Position numbers and translations under genes: made by a program
NCBI RefSeq assembly: GCF_012349115.1
Contig: NZ_PQIG01000100.1
Coordinates: 1-64,000 of the forward strand
DNA length: 64,000 nucleotides
Direction: 5' to 3'
Source of the DNA: Rhizobium ruizarguesonis
GTDB taxonomy: Bacteria; Pseudomonadota; Alphaproteobacteria; Rhizobiales; Rhizobiaceae
Part shown: one piece after another, positions 35,537 through 42,812 of the stretch
Layout of the letters: every line of letters starts with the position of its first letter
How positions within the stretch are numbered: the stretch's first letter is position 1
Notes under the pieces: model-generated
What the model saw: only the letters and a program-made list of their open reading frames with translations
Told to the model about the DNA's origin: nothing
The model's database searches: none

Positions 35537-35754
35537 TTCGCGAGTTCGCGGAGTGCCACCCGATATTTTTCCATACCGATGCGGGCCGCCCGCATTTGCT
35601 CGGCAAGATCCGCCGATTCCGGTACAAGCTGAATATTACCCTCGATCTCTCGCAGTTCGAGGCTGTCGCCGCTGCTCAGGCCCAACCGCTGCAGCACCTC
35701 TTTGGGGATGATAACACCCTCGGAATTTCCGATCTTGCGGATTGTGACGTTCAT
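35533..35754 (-). CDS. AbrB/MazE-type antitoxin
   Basis: A 73-residue swapped-hairpin DNA-binding protein: TIRKIGNSEGVIIPKEVLQRLGLSSGDSLEL is the AbrB/SpoVT fold (residues about 4-45), and the C-terminal tail would wrap the toxin. It forms a pair with the Doc protein and probably represses its own promoter at the palindrome just upstream. Doc is classically paired with Phd; this AbrB-Doc combination is another known arrangement. Confidence 0.88.
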   Translation of the reverse strand: MNVTIRKIGNSEGVIIPKEVLQRLGLSSGDSLELREIEGNIQLVPESADLAEQMRAARIGMEKYRVALRELAK

Positions 35755-35770
35755 CGTTTTGTCCTCTGTG

Positions 35771-35786
35771 ATAACGGCGTTATAAC
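35771..35786 (-). promoter_or_regulatory. Operator candidate of the toxin-antitoxin pair
   Basis: ATAAC-GGC-GTTAT (35771-35783) followed by an overlapping GTTATAAC (35779-35786) lies 17 bp before the antitoxin start. Tandem palindromes like this are typical for conditional co-operative autoregulation. Confidence 0.6.
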
Positions 35787-35811
35787 ATGAGGCGGAGCAG
35801 GCGACAACGTC

Positions 35812-36699
35812 CTAGCCTGCCATTTGAACGATGCTTTTCCTCCGCACCATCCAGACGGAATGGGCTGCGATCGCCGCCACCAGGATGCCGCCGCCGACCA
35901 GTGTCATCGGCGCCGGCGTTTCCGCAAAGATCAGCCACACCCAGATCGGTGCGAGTACGGTTTCGAGCAGGTAGAACATGCCGACTTCAGGCGCGGAGAG
36001 GTAACGCGGCCCGGTCGCCAGGCACCAGAGGGCAAGCGGCATCATCACCGCGCCGTTGAAGAGGATCCAGGCGGGATGCTCGATCGAAAAACCGCCAGCC
36101 GGCATGACCGAGATCAGCCCGACCGCCGCCGGCAGCACCGTCGAAAGCAGCGAGACGAAGCCCATCTCCCGGCGGGAGGCGCGGCTGATGGTGATGGCGG
36201 CGGCAATCATGAAGGCGGTAAGCAGCGCCATGGTATCGCCGAAGAGATGGCCGCCCGAAAGCCCGTCCCGCACGATCAGGCCGACGCCGAAGGTCATCGC
36301 CGCCATGGCGAGCAGCGTTGCTAGGGCCGGCCGCTGCTTGAGGAAAATCCAGGAAAGAAGCGCGGCGAACATCGGATTGAAGGCGACGATGAAAACGACA
36401 TTGGCGGTCGAGGTGTTGAAAACGGCGAGAAGGAAGACCACCGTCGTCAGGCTGTAGAGCAGGCCGGTGACAAGACCCGGCCAGCCCGGCACGAGCACTG
36501 GCCATCGCCCTTTCGCAATCCGCAGCGCTGCCGCGGCCAGAAGCGTCACGCCAAGGGTCGCGATGCTTCTCGCGGCAAGGATCGACCACAGCTCGCCGTC
36601 AGCGAGCCGCATGAGCGGGATATCCACGGAAAGCGCCAGCCCGCCGATCGCCGTCAGCAGCAGGCCCTTCCGATGGTCGGAAAGAGCGGTGGGGAACAT
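35812..36699 (-). CDS. EamA/DMT-family transporter
   Basis: A 295-residue inner-membrane protein with ten hydrophobic helices forming two EamA repeats (about 10-140 and 150-285). It is a drug/metabolite exporter-type carrier; the substrate is unknown. The ATG at 36699 directly adjoins the stop of the bpt gene with no intervening base, so the two are one transcript. Ends with a Lys/Arg-rich tail (MVRRKSIVQMAG). Confidence 0.85.
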   Translation of the reverse strand: MFPTALSDHRKGLLLTAIGGLALSVDIPLMRLADGELWSILAARSIATLGVTLLAAAALRIAKGRWPVLVPGWPGLVTGLLYSLTTVVFLLAVFNTSTANVVFIVAFNPMFAALLSWIFLKQRPALATLLAMAAMTFGVGLIVRDGLSGGHLFGDTMALLTAFMIAAAITISRASRREMGFVSLLSTVLPAAVGLISVMPAGGFSIEHPAWILFNGAVMMPLALWCLATGPRYLSAPEVGMFYLLETVLAPIWVWLIFAETPAPMTLVGGGILVAAIAAHSVWMVRRKSIVQMAG

Positions 36700-37476
36700 T
36701 CAGTCGTGGGTGCTCTCGGGCATGGACGAGGGATCGAAACGTTCCCAGCCGCGCGGGGTCAAATGCTCCTGCGGCTGGAAGCGCGTCTTGTAGTCCATTT
36801 TCCGCGACCCTTGAACCCAGTAGCCGAGGTAGACATGCGGCAGTCCCAGCGCTTTCGTGCGCCTGACATGGTCGAGAATCATGAAAGTGCCGAGCGAACG
36901 CTGCTCGAGTGCCGGATTGAAATAGGAATAGACCATCGACAACCCGTCGCTCATTGTGTCGGTCAGCGCAGCGGCAAGCAGTTCGCCCTTCGGACGCTGC
37001 TCCAGTCCTGAGCCTTCTTCGCGCCGGCGGTATTCGATGATTCTCGTATTCACATGCGTGTCTTCCACCATGATGGCATAGTCGAGCACGGTCATGTCGG
37101 ACATGCCGCCCTGCTGGTGGCGAAAATCGAGATAGCGTCGGAAGAGTGAATATTGCTCGCTGGAAGGCTGGGCTACGAATTCGGTGGCGATGACGTCGGA
37201 ATTGGCGGCAAGCACCCGTTTCATCGATTTGGTCGGCTCGAATTCCTGGGCAAGAATTCTCACGGAAACGCAGGCGCGACAGGATTCGCAGGCCGGGCGA
37301 TAAGCGATGTTCTGCGAGCGGCGGAAACCGCCCTGCGTCAGGATGTCGTTCATCTCGGCGGCGCGCGGGCCGACCAGATGGGTGAACACCTTTCGCTCCA
37401 TCTCATGCGGCAGGTACGGACACGCAGCCGGAGCCGTCAGATAAAACTGCGGGGATGGCGTCGTCTGCGTATTCAT
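36700..37476 (-). CDS. bpt: Aspartate/glutamate leucyltransferase (arginyltransferase family)
   Basis: Adds leucine from Leu-tRNA to N-terminal Asp/Glu (and in some members oxidised Cys), tagging proteins for ClpSAP. The 258-residue protein is related to eukaryotic ATE1: the Cys cluster RPACESCRACVSVRI near residue 60, then VMYSYFNP-like SMVYSYFNPALEQRSLG and HVYLGYWVQGSRKMDYK at the acetyltransferase-like core. The ATG at 37476 was chosen over an upstream in-frame start because MNTQTTPSPQFYL is the usual start. Cotranscribed with the EamA transporter. Confidence 0.92.
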   Translation of the reverse strand: MNTQTTPSPQFYLTAPAACPYLPHEMERKVFTHLVGPRAAEMNDILTQGGFRRSQNIAYRPACESCRACVSVRILAQEFEPTKSMKRVLAANSDVIATEFVAQPSSEQYSLFRRYLDFRHQQGGMSDMTVLDYAIMVEDTHVNTRIIEYRRREEGSGLEQRPKGELLAAALTDTMSDGLSMVYSYFNPALEQRSLGTFMILDHVRRTKALGLPHVYLGYWVQGSRKMDYKTRFQPQEHLTPRGWERFDPSSMPESTHD

Positions 37477-37599
37477 TTGTCGCGGAATTTTCCCTGTCGA
37501 GACCGTGCCGTTTCCTGACAGCATGACCTAAGAATAAAAAACGTCAACAGCGGGGCGCGGTTCGCCCTTCATATCAGTCTTCTAAGTTTAGATATGGAG

Positions 37600-37680
37600 C
37601 GCCGGCGCCCGCCGGCAAAGGGAAGGCGGAGACTTTATTTGGTCTCCGCCCCGAGTCTCAGTTTGAGTCTCTCAGCCAAA
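37600..37680. terminator. Hairpins and AGTCTCA repeats downstream of the RDD gene
   Basis: GGCGGAGAC/GTCTCCGCC (37625-37633 with 37642-37650) forms a strong stem, likely the terminator of the minus-strand RDD gene. GCCGGC-GCCC-GCCGGC lies beside it (37601-37616). Three short AGTCTCA copies lie at 37654-37687, reaching into the end of the RDD coding region. Confidence 0.5.
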
Positions 37681-37683
37681 GTC

Positions 37684-38142
37684 TCAGGCTGTGCGCACCG
37701 TCACCGTGCCCACAAGCAGGTCGTGGATGAGACGGCTGCGTTCGATAAACAGGCCGGCAAGCAGAATGAGCGGCGTCAGCACTGAGTTGAGGATCCAGAA
37801 CAGTGCCAGATGCACGATCGCTGTCATGAAATCCATCGGCCGTCCGTCGACGCGCACGATCGCTATCCCCATCGCGCGCATGCCGAGCGAGGCCTGGCTC
37901 GGCCCGCCCACAGTCAGGCCGAAGTAAATGCCGGCGACGATGACGAAGAGGGCAGGGTAGAGAAAGAAGCCGAGCCCGAGCGTGACGATCGACAGGAAGA
38001 ACAGCACGATCGCCGCGGGAATGCACAGCAGCGCCACGATGACATAGTCGAGAATGAAAGCGAAGACCCGGCGGCTCAACACGCCGCTATAGGCGCGCCA
38101 GTCCCCCGGTGCGGCATAAAGCGGATTGGGGTTGTAGCTCAT
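37684..38142 (-). CDS. RDD family membrane protein
   Basis: A 152-residue inner-membrane protein: an N-terminal YSGVLSRRVFAFILDYVIV with the R-D pair of the RDD domain, three hydrophobic helices (about 30-55, 60-80, 105-130), GGPSQASLGMRAMGIAIV and a last ERSRLIHDLLVGTVTVR. Function is not known; some members affect ion or antibiotic tolerance. The ATG at 38142 follows GAGGAG at 6 bases. Confidence 0.85.
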   Translation of the reverse strand: MSYNPNPLYAAPGDWRAYSGVLSRRVFAFILDYVIVALLCIPAAIVLFFLSIVTLGLGFFLYPALFVIVAGIYFGLTVGGPSQASLGMRAMGIAIVRVDGRPMDFMTAIVHLALFWILNSVLTPLILLAGLFIERSRLIHDLLVGTVTVRTA

Positions 38143-38211
38143 CTCAATCTCCTCAGGAAAAGCGATGCCGCTGATATGGTATCGGCAGGGCAAAATGCAA
38201 TAATCTGCCCC

Positions 38212-38258
38212 AGATGCGGATGGTTTTAGGCCGGATCGGCCTAAAACCATCCGCATCT
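38212..38258. repeat. 22-bp perfect inverted repeat
   Basis: Arms at 38212-38233 and 38237-38258 are perfectly complementary around the 3-base loop GAT. It lies 70 bp upstream of the RDD gene start and downstream of hemB, beside two more palindromic units. Confidence 0.85.
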
Positions 38259-38274
38259 AAATCAAAGAAAAAGA

Positions 38275-38318
38275 GCATGATGTCGTCCGAAAACCGCGCA
38301 CACTTTTCGGCATCATGC
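38275..38318. repeat. Rhizobial GCATGATG palindrome
   Basis: GCATGATG/CATCATGC outer stem and CCGAAAA/TTTTCGG inner stem around CCGCGCACAC. This unit is widespread between rhizobial genes. Confidence 0.75.
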
Positions 38319-38322
38319 AATA

Positions 38323-38423
38323 CAGCGCCGCGCGTCTTTTGAGATGCGCAAAGGACGCTGTAGCACTTTGAATCGCTGCATAATTTTATCCTTAAATCGA
38401 TTCCGATTTAAGGAATTATGCAG
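38323..38423. repeat. Two-hairpin rhizobial repeat, copy 6 (most complete)
   Basis: CAGCGCC...GGACGCTG with inner GCGCGTCT/AGATGCGC. Linker TAGCACTTTGAATCGC; second hairpin outer TGCATAATT/AATTATGCA, inner CCTTAAATCG-ATTC-CGATTTAAGG. Its last base touches the hemB stop codon. Confidence 0.9.
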
Positions 38424-39437
38424 TCACCGCTTTGCGAGAATTTTCGCCACTTCAACCGCGAAATAGGTGAGGACACCGTCGCATCCCGCCCGCTTGAACG
38501 ACAGCAGCGTTTCGAGCATCGCCCGCTCGCCATCGATCCAGCCATTCATCGCCGCCGCCTTGATCTGCGTATATTCGCCGGAAACCTGGTAGGCAAAGGT
38601 CGGCAGGCCAAAGGCCTCCTTCATCCGCCAGCAGATATCGAGATAGGGCAGGCCGGGCTTGACCATCAGCATGTCGGCGCCTTCCTCGACGTCGAGGGCC
38701 GCGTCGCGGATTGCCTCGGTGCCGTTGGCAGGGTCGATATAATAGGTCTTCTTGTCGCCTTTCAGCAGCCCGCCCGTCGAGATCGCCTCGCGATAGGGAC
38801 CGTAGAAGGCGGAGGCGAATTTCGTCGCATAGCTCATGATGCCGACGCTCTGGTGGCCGGCCGCATCGAGCGCCATGCGGATCGCGCCGATGCGTCCGTC
38901 CATCATCTCCGACGGCGCGATGATGTCGGCGCCGGCATCTGCCTGCATCACGGCGGCGCGTGCCACCTGGTCGACCGTCTCGTCGTTGACGATCTCGCCG
39001 CCTCTGAGAATGCCGTCATGGCCGTGGCTGGTGAAGGGATCGAGCGCGACGTCGGTGATAACGCCGATATTGGGCACCGCCTTTTTGATCGCCGCCGTCG
39101 CCAGGTTGATCAGGTTGTTGGCCTCGAGGCTGTTCGAGCCGGTCTCGTCGCGCAGTTCCATTTCGATATTCGGAAAGGTGGCGAGCGCCGGAATGCCGAG
39201 GCCGGCCGCTTCCCGCGCGGCTTCGACGGCCTTGTCGATGCTCATCCGGTTGACGCCCGGCATGGCCGGGATCGGATCGACGATGCCAGAGCCCGGCACG
39301 ATGAAGATCGGCCAGATCAGGTCGTCGACGGTCAGCCGGTTCTCCTGCACCAGCCGACGTGTCCAATCCGCCTTGCGGTTGCGCCGCATGCGGCGATGAC
39401 CGGTGATGTCGTCGACGAGATGCGTCCTGTCCTGCAT
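38424..39437 (-). CDS. hemB: Porphobilinogen synthase (delta-aminolevulinic acid dehydratase)
   Basis: Condenses two 5-aminolevulinates to porphobilinogen for haem and corrinoids. The 337-residue protein has both Schiff-base lysines in SYATKFASAFYGPYR and MLMVKPGLPYLDI. The metal region DVALDPFTSHGHDG has Asp rather than Cys, so this is the Mg-dependent, non-zinc alphaproteobacterial form. The start MQDRTHLVDD is at 39437. A repeat abuts its stop. Confidence 0.96.
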   Translation of the reverse strand: MQDRTHLVDDITGHRRMRRNRKADWTRRLVQENRLTVDDLIWPIFIVPGSGIVDPIPAMPGVNRMSIDKAVEAAREAAGLGIPALATFPNIEMELRDETGSNSLEANNLINLATAAIKKAVPNIGVITDVALDPFTSHGHDGILRGGEIVNDETVDQVARAAVMQADAGADIIAPSEMMDGRIGAIRMALDAAGHQSVGIMSYATKFASAFYGPYREAISTGGLLKGDKKTYYIDPANGTEAIRDAALDVEEGADMLMVKPGLPYLDICWRMKEAFGLPTFAYQVSGEYTQIKAAAMNGWIDGERAMLETLLSFKRAGCDGVLTYFAVEVAKILAKR

Positions 39438-39534
39438 GATATCTGTCCTTGGCCCATTCCATTTATCGGAGCGCTCATTATCATGGCGCCTGGAAAATCC
39501 AAACCGGACGATTGGCCGCGGCGGAAAAACCTCT

Positions 39535-39633
39535 GGCGCATAACCCCGAAAATCGGAGTGGATTTTCGGGGTTATGCGCCAACTCAATGTTATAGAGCGT
39601 CCTTGGCGCGTCTTGCCAGACGCTCGGGCGCCC
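39535..39633. repeat. Two-hairpin rhizobial repeat, copy 7
   Basis: Inverted orientation. A 20-base perfect stem (39535-39554 with 39561-39580) joins the GGCGCATAACC-type outer stem and CCGAAAATC inner stem without bulge. Then ATAGAGCGTCC and GCGCGTC/GACGC. It lies in the 231-bp divergent gap between hemB and the DUF6163 gene, one of the few copies not beside a stop codon. Confidence 0.85.
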
Positions 39634-39668
39634 TTGTGAAGATGCAACCCCAAACCGATGTCTGCGCT

Positions 39669-40106
39669 ATGGAAACCGATTCCCCGACGATACCGAAACG
39701 CACACTGGCGGATATCCTCTTCATTCTCTTCCTGAGACTGGTTGCCGTATCCTGCTTCTGGTTCGGCCTGCAATATTGGGCGATGCTCGTCGGCTATTCG
39801 CTGGTCGGCGCCGGTCGCTTCGATCTTTTGAGCCTGCCGTGGAAGGTGGCGAGCACCAGCCTCGCCGTACTCTTCCCCGTCGCCTCCCTCGGCCTCTGGC
39901 TCACCGTCTCCTGGGGGCCGGTCATCTGGGTGCTGGCCGCTGGTGGACAAATCCTCATGTACGGCCTGCTGCCGGATATTTTCGGCCCCAACCAGATGAT
40001 CATCCTGCTGCATGTCATGGTCGCCGTGGTCTACTTGATTTTCCGCCTGCTGCTCTGGCTGGAAAAGCGCCGGCATCGCCGCCAGGTAAGTGTTGATTTA
40101 CCCTGA
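39669..40106 (+). CDS. DUF6163 family membrane protein
   Basis: A 145-residue inner-membrane protein with four hydrophobic helices (about 14-45, 58-80, 85-108, 112-135) and a basic tail LEKRRHRR. Its function is unknown. It precedes ldtR, 128 bp away, and this three-gene neighbourhood (DUF6163, ldtR, L,D-transpeptidase) suggests a role in envelope maintenance. The ATG at 39669 has a weak ribosome site. Confidence 0.8.
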   Translation: METDSPTIPKRTLADILFILFLRLVAVSCFWFGLQYWAMLVGYSLVGAGRFDLLSLPWKVASTSLAVLFPVASLGLWLTVSWGPVIWVLAAGGQILMYGLLPDIFGPNQMIILLHVMVAVVYLIFRLLLWLEKRRHRRQVSVDLP

Positions 40107-40153
40107 GACAACGTGGAGTTACCGGTAAGGCTCCGTTAAGCCTGCGGTTTAAG

Positions 40154-40174
40154 TCGAATTTTATATGTATTCGA
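40154..40174. promoter_or_regulatory. Inverted repeat in the ldtR promoter
   Basis: TCGAAT-N9-ATTCGA lies 60 bp before the ldtR start, in the gap after the DUF6163 gene. The symmetry fits a dimeric MarR-type regulator acting on its own gene. A matching copy was not found before ldtP. Confidence 0.45.
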
Positions 40175-40234
40175 TAGGGTCTCACTCAAGGCGGGAAGAA
40201 AACACACCGCCAAACAAACAGTGAGGCAGTCAAT

Positions 40235-40750
40235 ATGAACACGAAAATCAAGCCGCAGGCGGTATCGACCTTCCGTGACCAGCAGGACCACGACATGCGT
40301 GATCTTTACATGGAATCCCTTCATCTCGTTGAACGTCTGCACCGTCGTCTTCTCGACGTCATCAAGGACGAATTCGACCGTCAGGGTCGCAGCGACGTCA
40401 ACGCCATCCAGGCGCTGCTCCTTTTCAACATCGGCAATTCCGAGCTGACCGCCGGCGAGCTGCGCTCGCGTGGCTACTATCTCGGCTCCAACGTTTCCTA
40501 CAACGTCAAGAAGCTGGTCGATCTCGGTTTCATCAACCACCAGCGCTCGCGCATCGACCGCCGCTCGGTCCGCATCAGCCTGACCGAAACCGGCCAGGAC
40601 ATCGCCGAAACGGTGGCCAAACTCTACGAACGCCACATCGCCTCGATCGACAAGGTCGGCGGCATCGGCACCGACGAGTTCACCCAGATGAACAAACTGC
40701 TCCAGCGTCTGGACCGTTTCTGGAACGACCAGATTTTGTACCGTCTCTAA
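40235..40750 (+). CDS. ldtR: MarR-family transcriptional regulator LdtR
   Basis: A 171-residue winged-helix regulator known in rhizobia and Candidatus Liberibacter for controlling L,D-transpeptidase genes and osmotic/stress tolerance. The helix-turn-helix reads LTAGELRSRGYYLGSNVSYNVKKLVDLGF (about residues 70-98) and the wing RSRIDRRSVRISLTETG. Start MNTKIKPQAV at 40235. It is followed by paired hairpins and then ldtP 445 bp downstream, its probable target. Confidence 0.92.
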   Translation: MNTKIKPQAVSTFRDQQDHDMRDLYMESLHLVERLHRRLLDVIKDEFDRQGRSDVNAIQALLLFNIGNSELTAGELRSRGYYLGSNVSYNVKKLVDLGFINHQRSRIDRRSVRISLTETGQDIAETVAKLYERHIASIDKVGGIGTDEFTQMNKLLQRLDRFWNDQILYRL

Positions 40751-40810
40751 GACCCCTGACCTCCTTTCAGGGTCGCAGAAAATCGGACGTGTTCCCTGCG
40801 CGTCCGATTT
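40751..40810 (+). terminator. Paired hairpins after ldtR
   Basis: GACCC-CTGA...TCAGGGTC (40751-40774) and AAATCGGACG/CGTCCGATTT (40780-40810) follow the ldtR stop directly. There is no T run, so termination would be partial or Rho-assisted. Confidence 0.5.
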
Positions 40811-41194
40811 GCCGTTTGCATCCGCGTGGCATCTTTGCAACGCATGGCAGGCAAGCACAAAGGCCTGTATTCAAGCCGTTTTTTAGCCGTTATTAACCGG
40901 CACGCTTTACCCCGTCATATGGTTCGTCGCGTCCTGTTTCCGGCAGTCGGCAAGTCCGTCTTCTCACCGGCAACACGAATTGGCCATATTGGTGTGGCAG
41001 CGGAAGACTTAACAACCGGTGCTTTCAATGGACCGATCAGGAATGCTCAGGCTGTCGCATCGCAATCTTGTGATGGGGCAAGCGGAATTTTTTTGATGCG
41101 CCGGACAACGAATGGACTGGGATCTGCGTTAAAGCGCAGTGATATCGCAAAGAGCCGCGGCATCTCTTTATCGCCGCAGTCAGTGGTTGGGACT
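40811..41194 (+). promoter_or_regulatory. Upstream region of ldtP
   Basis: This 384-bp stretch keeps the ldtP reading frame open with several in-frame ATGs, but it lacks coding features and the Tat-like signal begins only at 41195. It probably contains the ldtP promoter and LdtR sites. No clear palindrome was identified. Confidence 0.4.
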
Positions 41195-42496
41195 ATGTCG
41201 AAGAAAAACGGAATTGAAGCTCTCTCGCGCCGCGCTTTCCTTGCGTCCGCGGCAACGGTTGGCGCCAGCGCGATTGCCGCGCCGGCATTCGCGCAATCGG
41301 CGCTCGATACGCTGATCAACGCGCCGCGGCGCGGCAACTGGGACGACCAGTTCGACGCCAAGGCGGCTTCGCGCACGGCGACCGCCATGGTTTCCAACAC
41401 GCCGATCCTTGGGCCCCAATCGGTCGCAAGCGCGCAGCAGGCGATCATGCAGTATCAGCAGATCGCCGCAGCCGGCGGCTGGCCTGAGGTCAATCCCGGT
41501 GACCAGCGCCTGCAACTCGGCGTCAGCTCTCCTTCCGTCCAGGCGCTGCGCCAGCGCCTTGCGATCACCGGCGACCTGCCGCGCGAAGCCGGCCTGTCCA
41601 ACGCCTTCGATTCCTACGTCGATGGCGCCGTCAAGCGCTTCCAGGCCCGCCACGGCCTGCCGTCCGATGGTGTTCTCGGCGAATTCACGCTGAAGGCGAT
41701 GAACATTCCTGCCGATGTCCGCCTGCAGCAGCTGAACACCAATCTGATCCGCCTGCAGACCTTCCCCGAAGACATGGGCCGCCGTCATCTGATGGTCAAC
41801 ATCCCGGCCGCTTATGTGGAGGCTGTCGAGGACGGCAGTGTCGCGACGCGCCACACCGCGGTTGTCGGCCGTCTTAGCCGCCCGACGCATCTCGTCAATT
41901 CGAAGATTTACGAGGTCATCCTCAATCCTTATTGGACTGCGCCGCGCTCGATCGTCGAGAAAGACATCATGCCGCTGATGCGCAAGGATCCGACCTATCT
42001 CGAAAAGAACGCCATCCGCCTGATCGACGGCAAGGGCAACGAAGTCGCCCCCGAGACCATCGACTGGAACGGCGAGGCGCCGAACCTGATGTTCCGTCAG
42101 GACCCCGGCAAGACCAACGCCATGGCGTCGACGAAGATCAACTTCTACAACAAAAACGGCGAGTATATGCACGACACGCCGCAGCAGGGCCTGTTCAACA
42201 AGCTGATGCGCTTTGAATCGTCGGGCTGCGTCCGCGTTCAGAACGTCCGCGACTTGTCGAACTGGCTGTTGCGCGAGACCCCCGGCTGGAACCGCCAGCA
42301 GATGGAGCAGGTGATCGCAACCGGCGTCAACACGCCGGTCAAGCTCGCCACGGAAGTTCCGGTTTATTTCGTCTATATCTCTGCCTGGGGCATGCCCGAC
42401 GGCATCGTCCAGTTCCGCGACGACATCTATCAGATGGACGGTAATGCCGAGCTGGCGCTCGACACCACGGCTGGCATGGAACAGCCGGTCCAGTAA
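41195..42496 (+). CDS. L,D-transpeptidase (LdtP-like), Tat-type signal
   Basis: A 433-residue exported enzyme that makes 3-3 peptidoglycan cross-links or anchors proteins to the wall. It has a Tat-like signal (SRRAFLASAATVGASAIAA, ending PAFAQ near residue 34), a peptidoglycan-binding domain (LRQRLAITGDLP to FQARHGLPSDGVLGEFTLKAMN, about 110-170) and a YkuD catalytic domain with RFESSGCVRVQN carrying the active-site Cys near residue 350. Downstream of ldtR, which likely controls it. Corresponds to LdtP in Liberibacter literature. Confidence 0.92.
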   Translation: MSKKNGIEALSRRAFLASAATVGASAIAAPAFAQSALDTLINAPRRGNWDDQFDAKAASRTATAMVSNTPILGPQSVASAQQAIMQYQQIAAAGGWPEVNPGDQRLQLGVSSPSVQALRQRLAITGDLPREAGLSNAFDSYVDGAVKRFQARHGLPSDGVLGEFTLKAMNIPADVRLQQLNTNLIRLQTFPEDMGRRHLMVNIPAAYVEAVEDGSVATRHTAVVGRLSRPTHLVNSKIYEVILNPYWTAPRSIVEKDIMPLMRKDPTYLEKNAIRLIDGKGNEVAPETIDWNGEAPNLMFRQDPGKTNAMASTKINFYNKNGEYMHDTPQQGLFNKLMRFESSGCVRVQNVRDLSNWLLRETPGWNRQQMEQVIATGVNTPVKLATEVPVYFVYISAWGMPDGIVQFRDDIYQMDGNAELALDTTAGMEQPVQ

Positions 42497-42522
42497 GCGG
42501 CGACCTCCGCATCGCAATTTGA

Positions 42523-42549
42523 GAACCGCGCTTTCGGGCGCGGTTTTTT
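42523..42549 (+). terminator. Rho-independent terminator after ldtP
   Basis: AACCGCGC and GCGCGGTT pair around TTTCGG-type loop with a T run of seven. Confidence 0.85.
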
Positions 42550-42570
42550 TATGTCGGAGAGACGCTCCTA

Positions 42571-42673
42571 CTGCATAATTCTTTAAATCGGCATCGATTT
42601 AAGGACAAAATTATGCAGCACTTCAAAGTGCTACAGCGTCCTTTGCGCGTCTGAAAGACGCACGGCGCTGTAG
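42571..42673. repeat. Two-hairpin rhizobial repeat, copy 8
   Basis: Inverted orientation. Outer CTGCATAATT/AATTATGCAG, inner CTTTAAATCG/CGATTTAAGG, linker CACTTCAAAGTG, which is itself palindromic, then CTACAGCGTCC...GGCGCTGTAG with GCGCGTC/GACGC inside. It lies after the ldtP terminator and before glyA. Confidence 0.9.
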
Positions 42674-42812
42674 TATGGTCGCCAAGGATCGGCGCGGCGC
42701 GGCCGCAAAAGAGCGTGAGCGCGCGCTTTGCTCAGCAAATGTCGTTCTTCGTATTGCCCTCGCCACGGCGGAAGGCTAATACCTCAGCGCATTCCAGTTG
42801 AGGAGCCCGCCC

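Noticed and set aside
37652..37690. Short AGTCTCA repeats as a CRISPR-like array
   Set aside because: Units are only seven bases with irregular short spacing and partly lie in coding sequence.
40826..41194. Longer start for the L,D-transpeptidase
   Set aside because: The frame is open, but the added region would place 123 residues before the Tat-like signal, which must be N-terminal.
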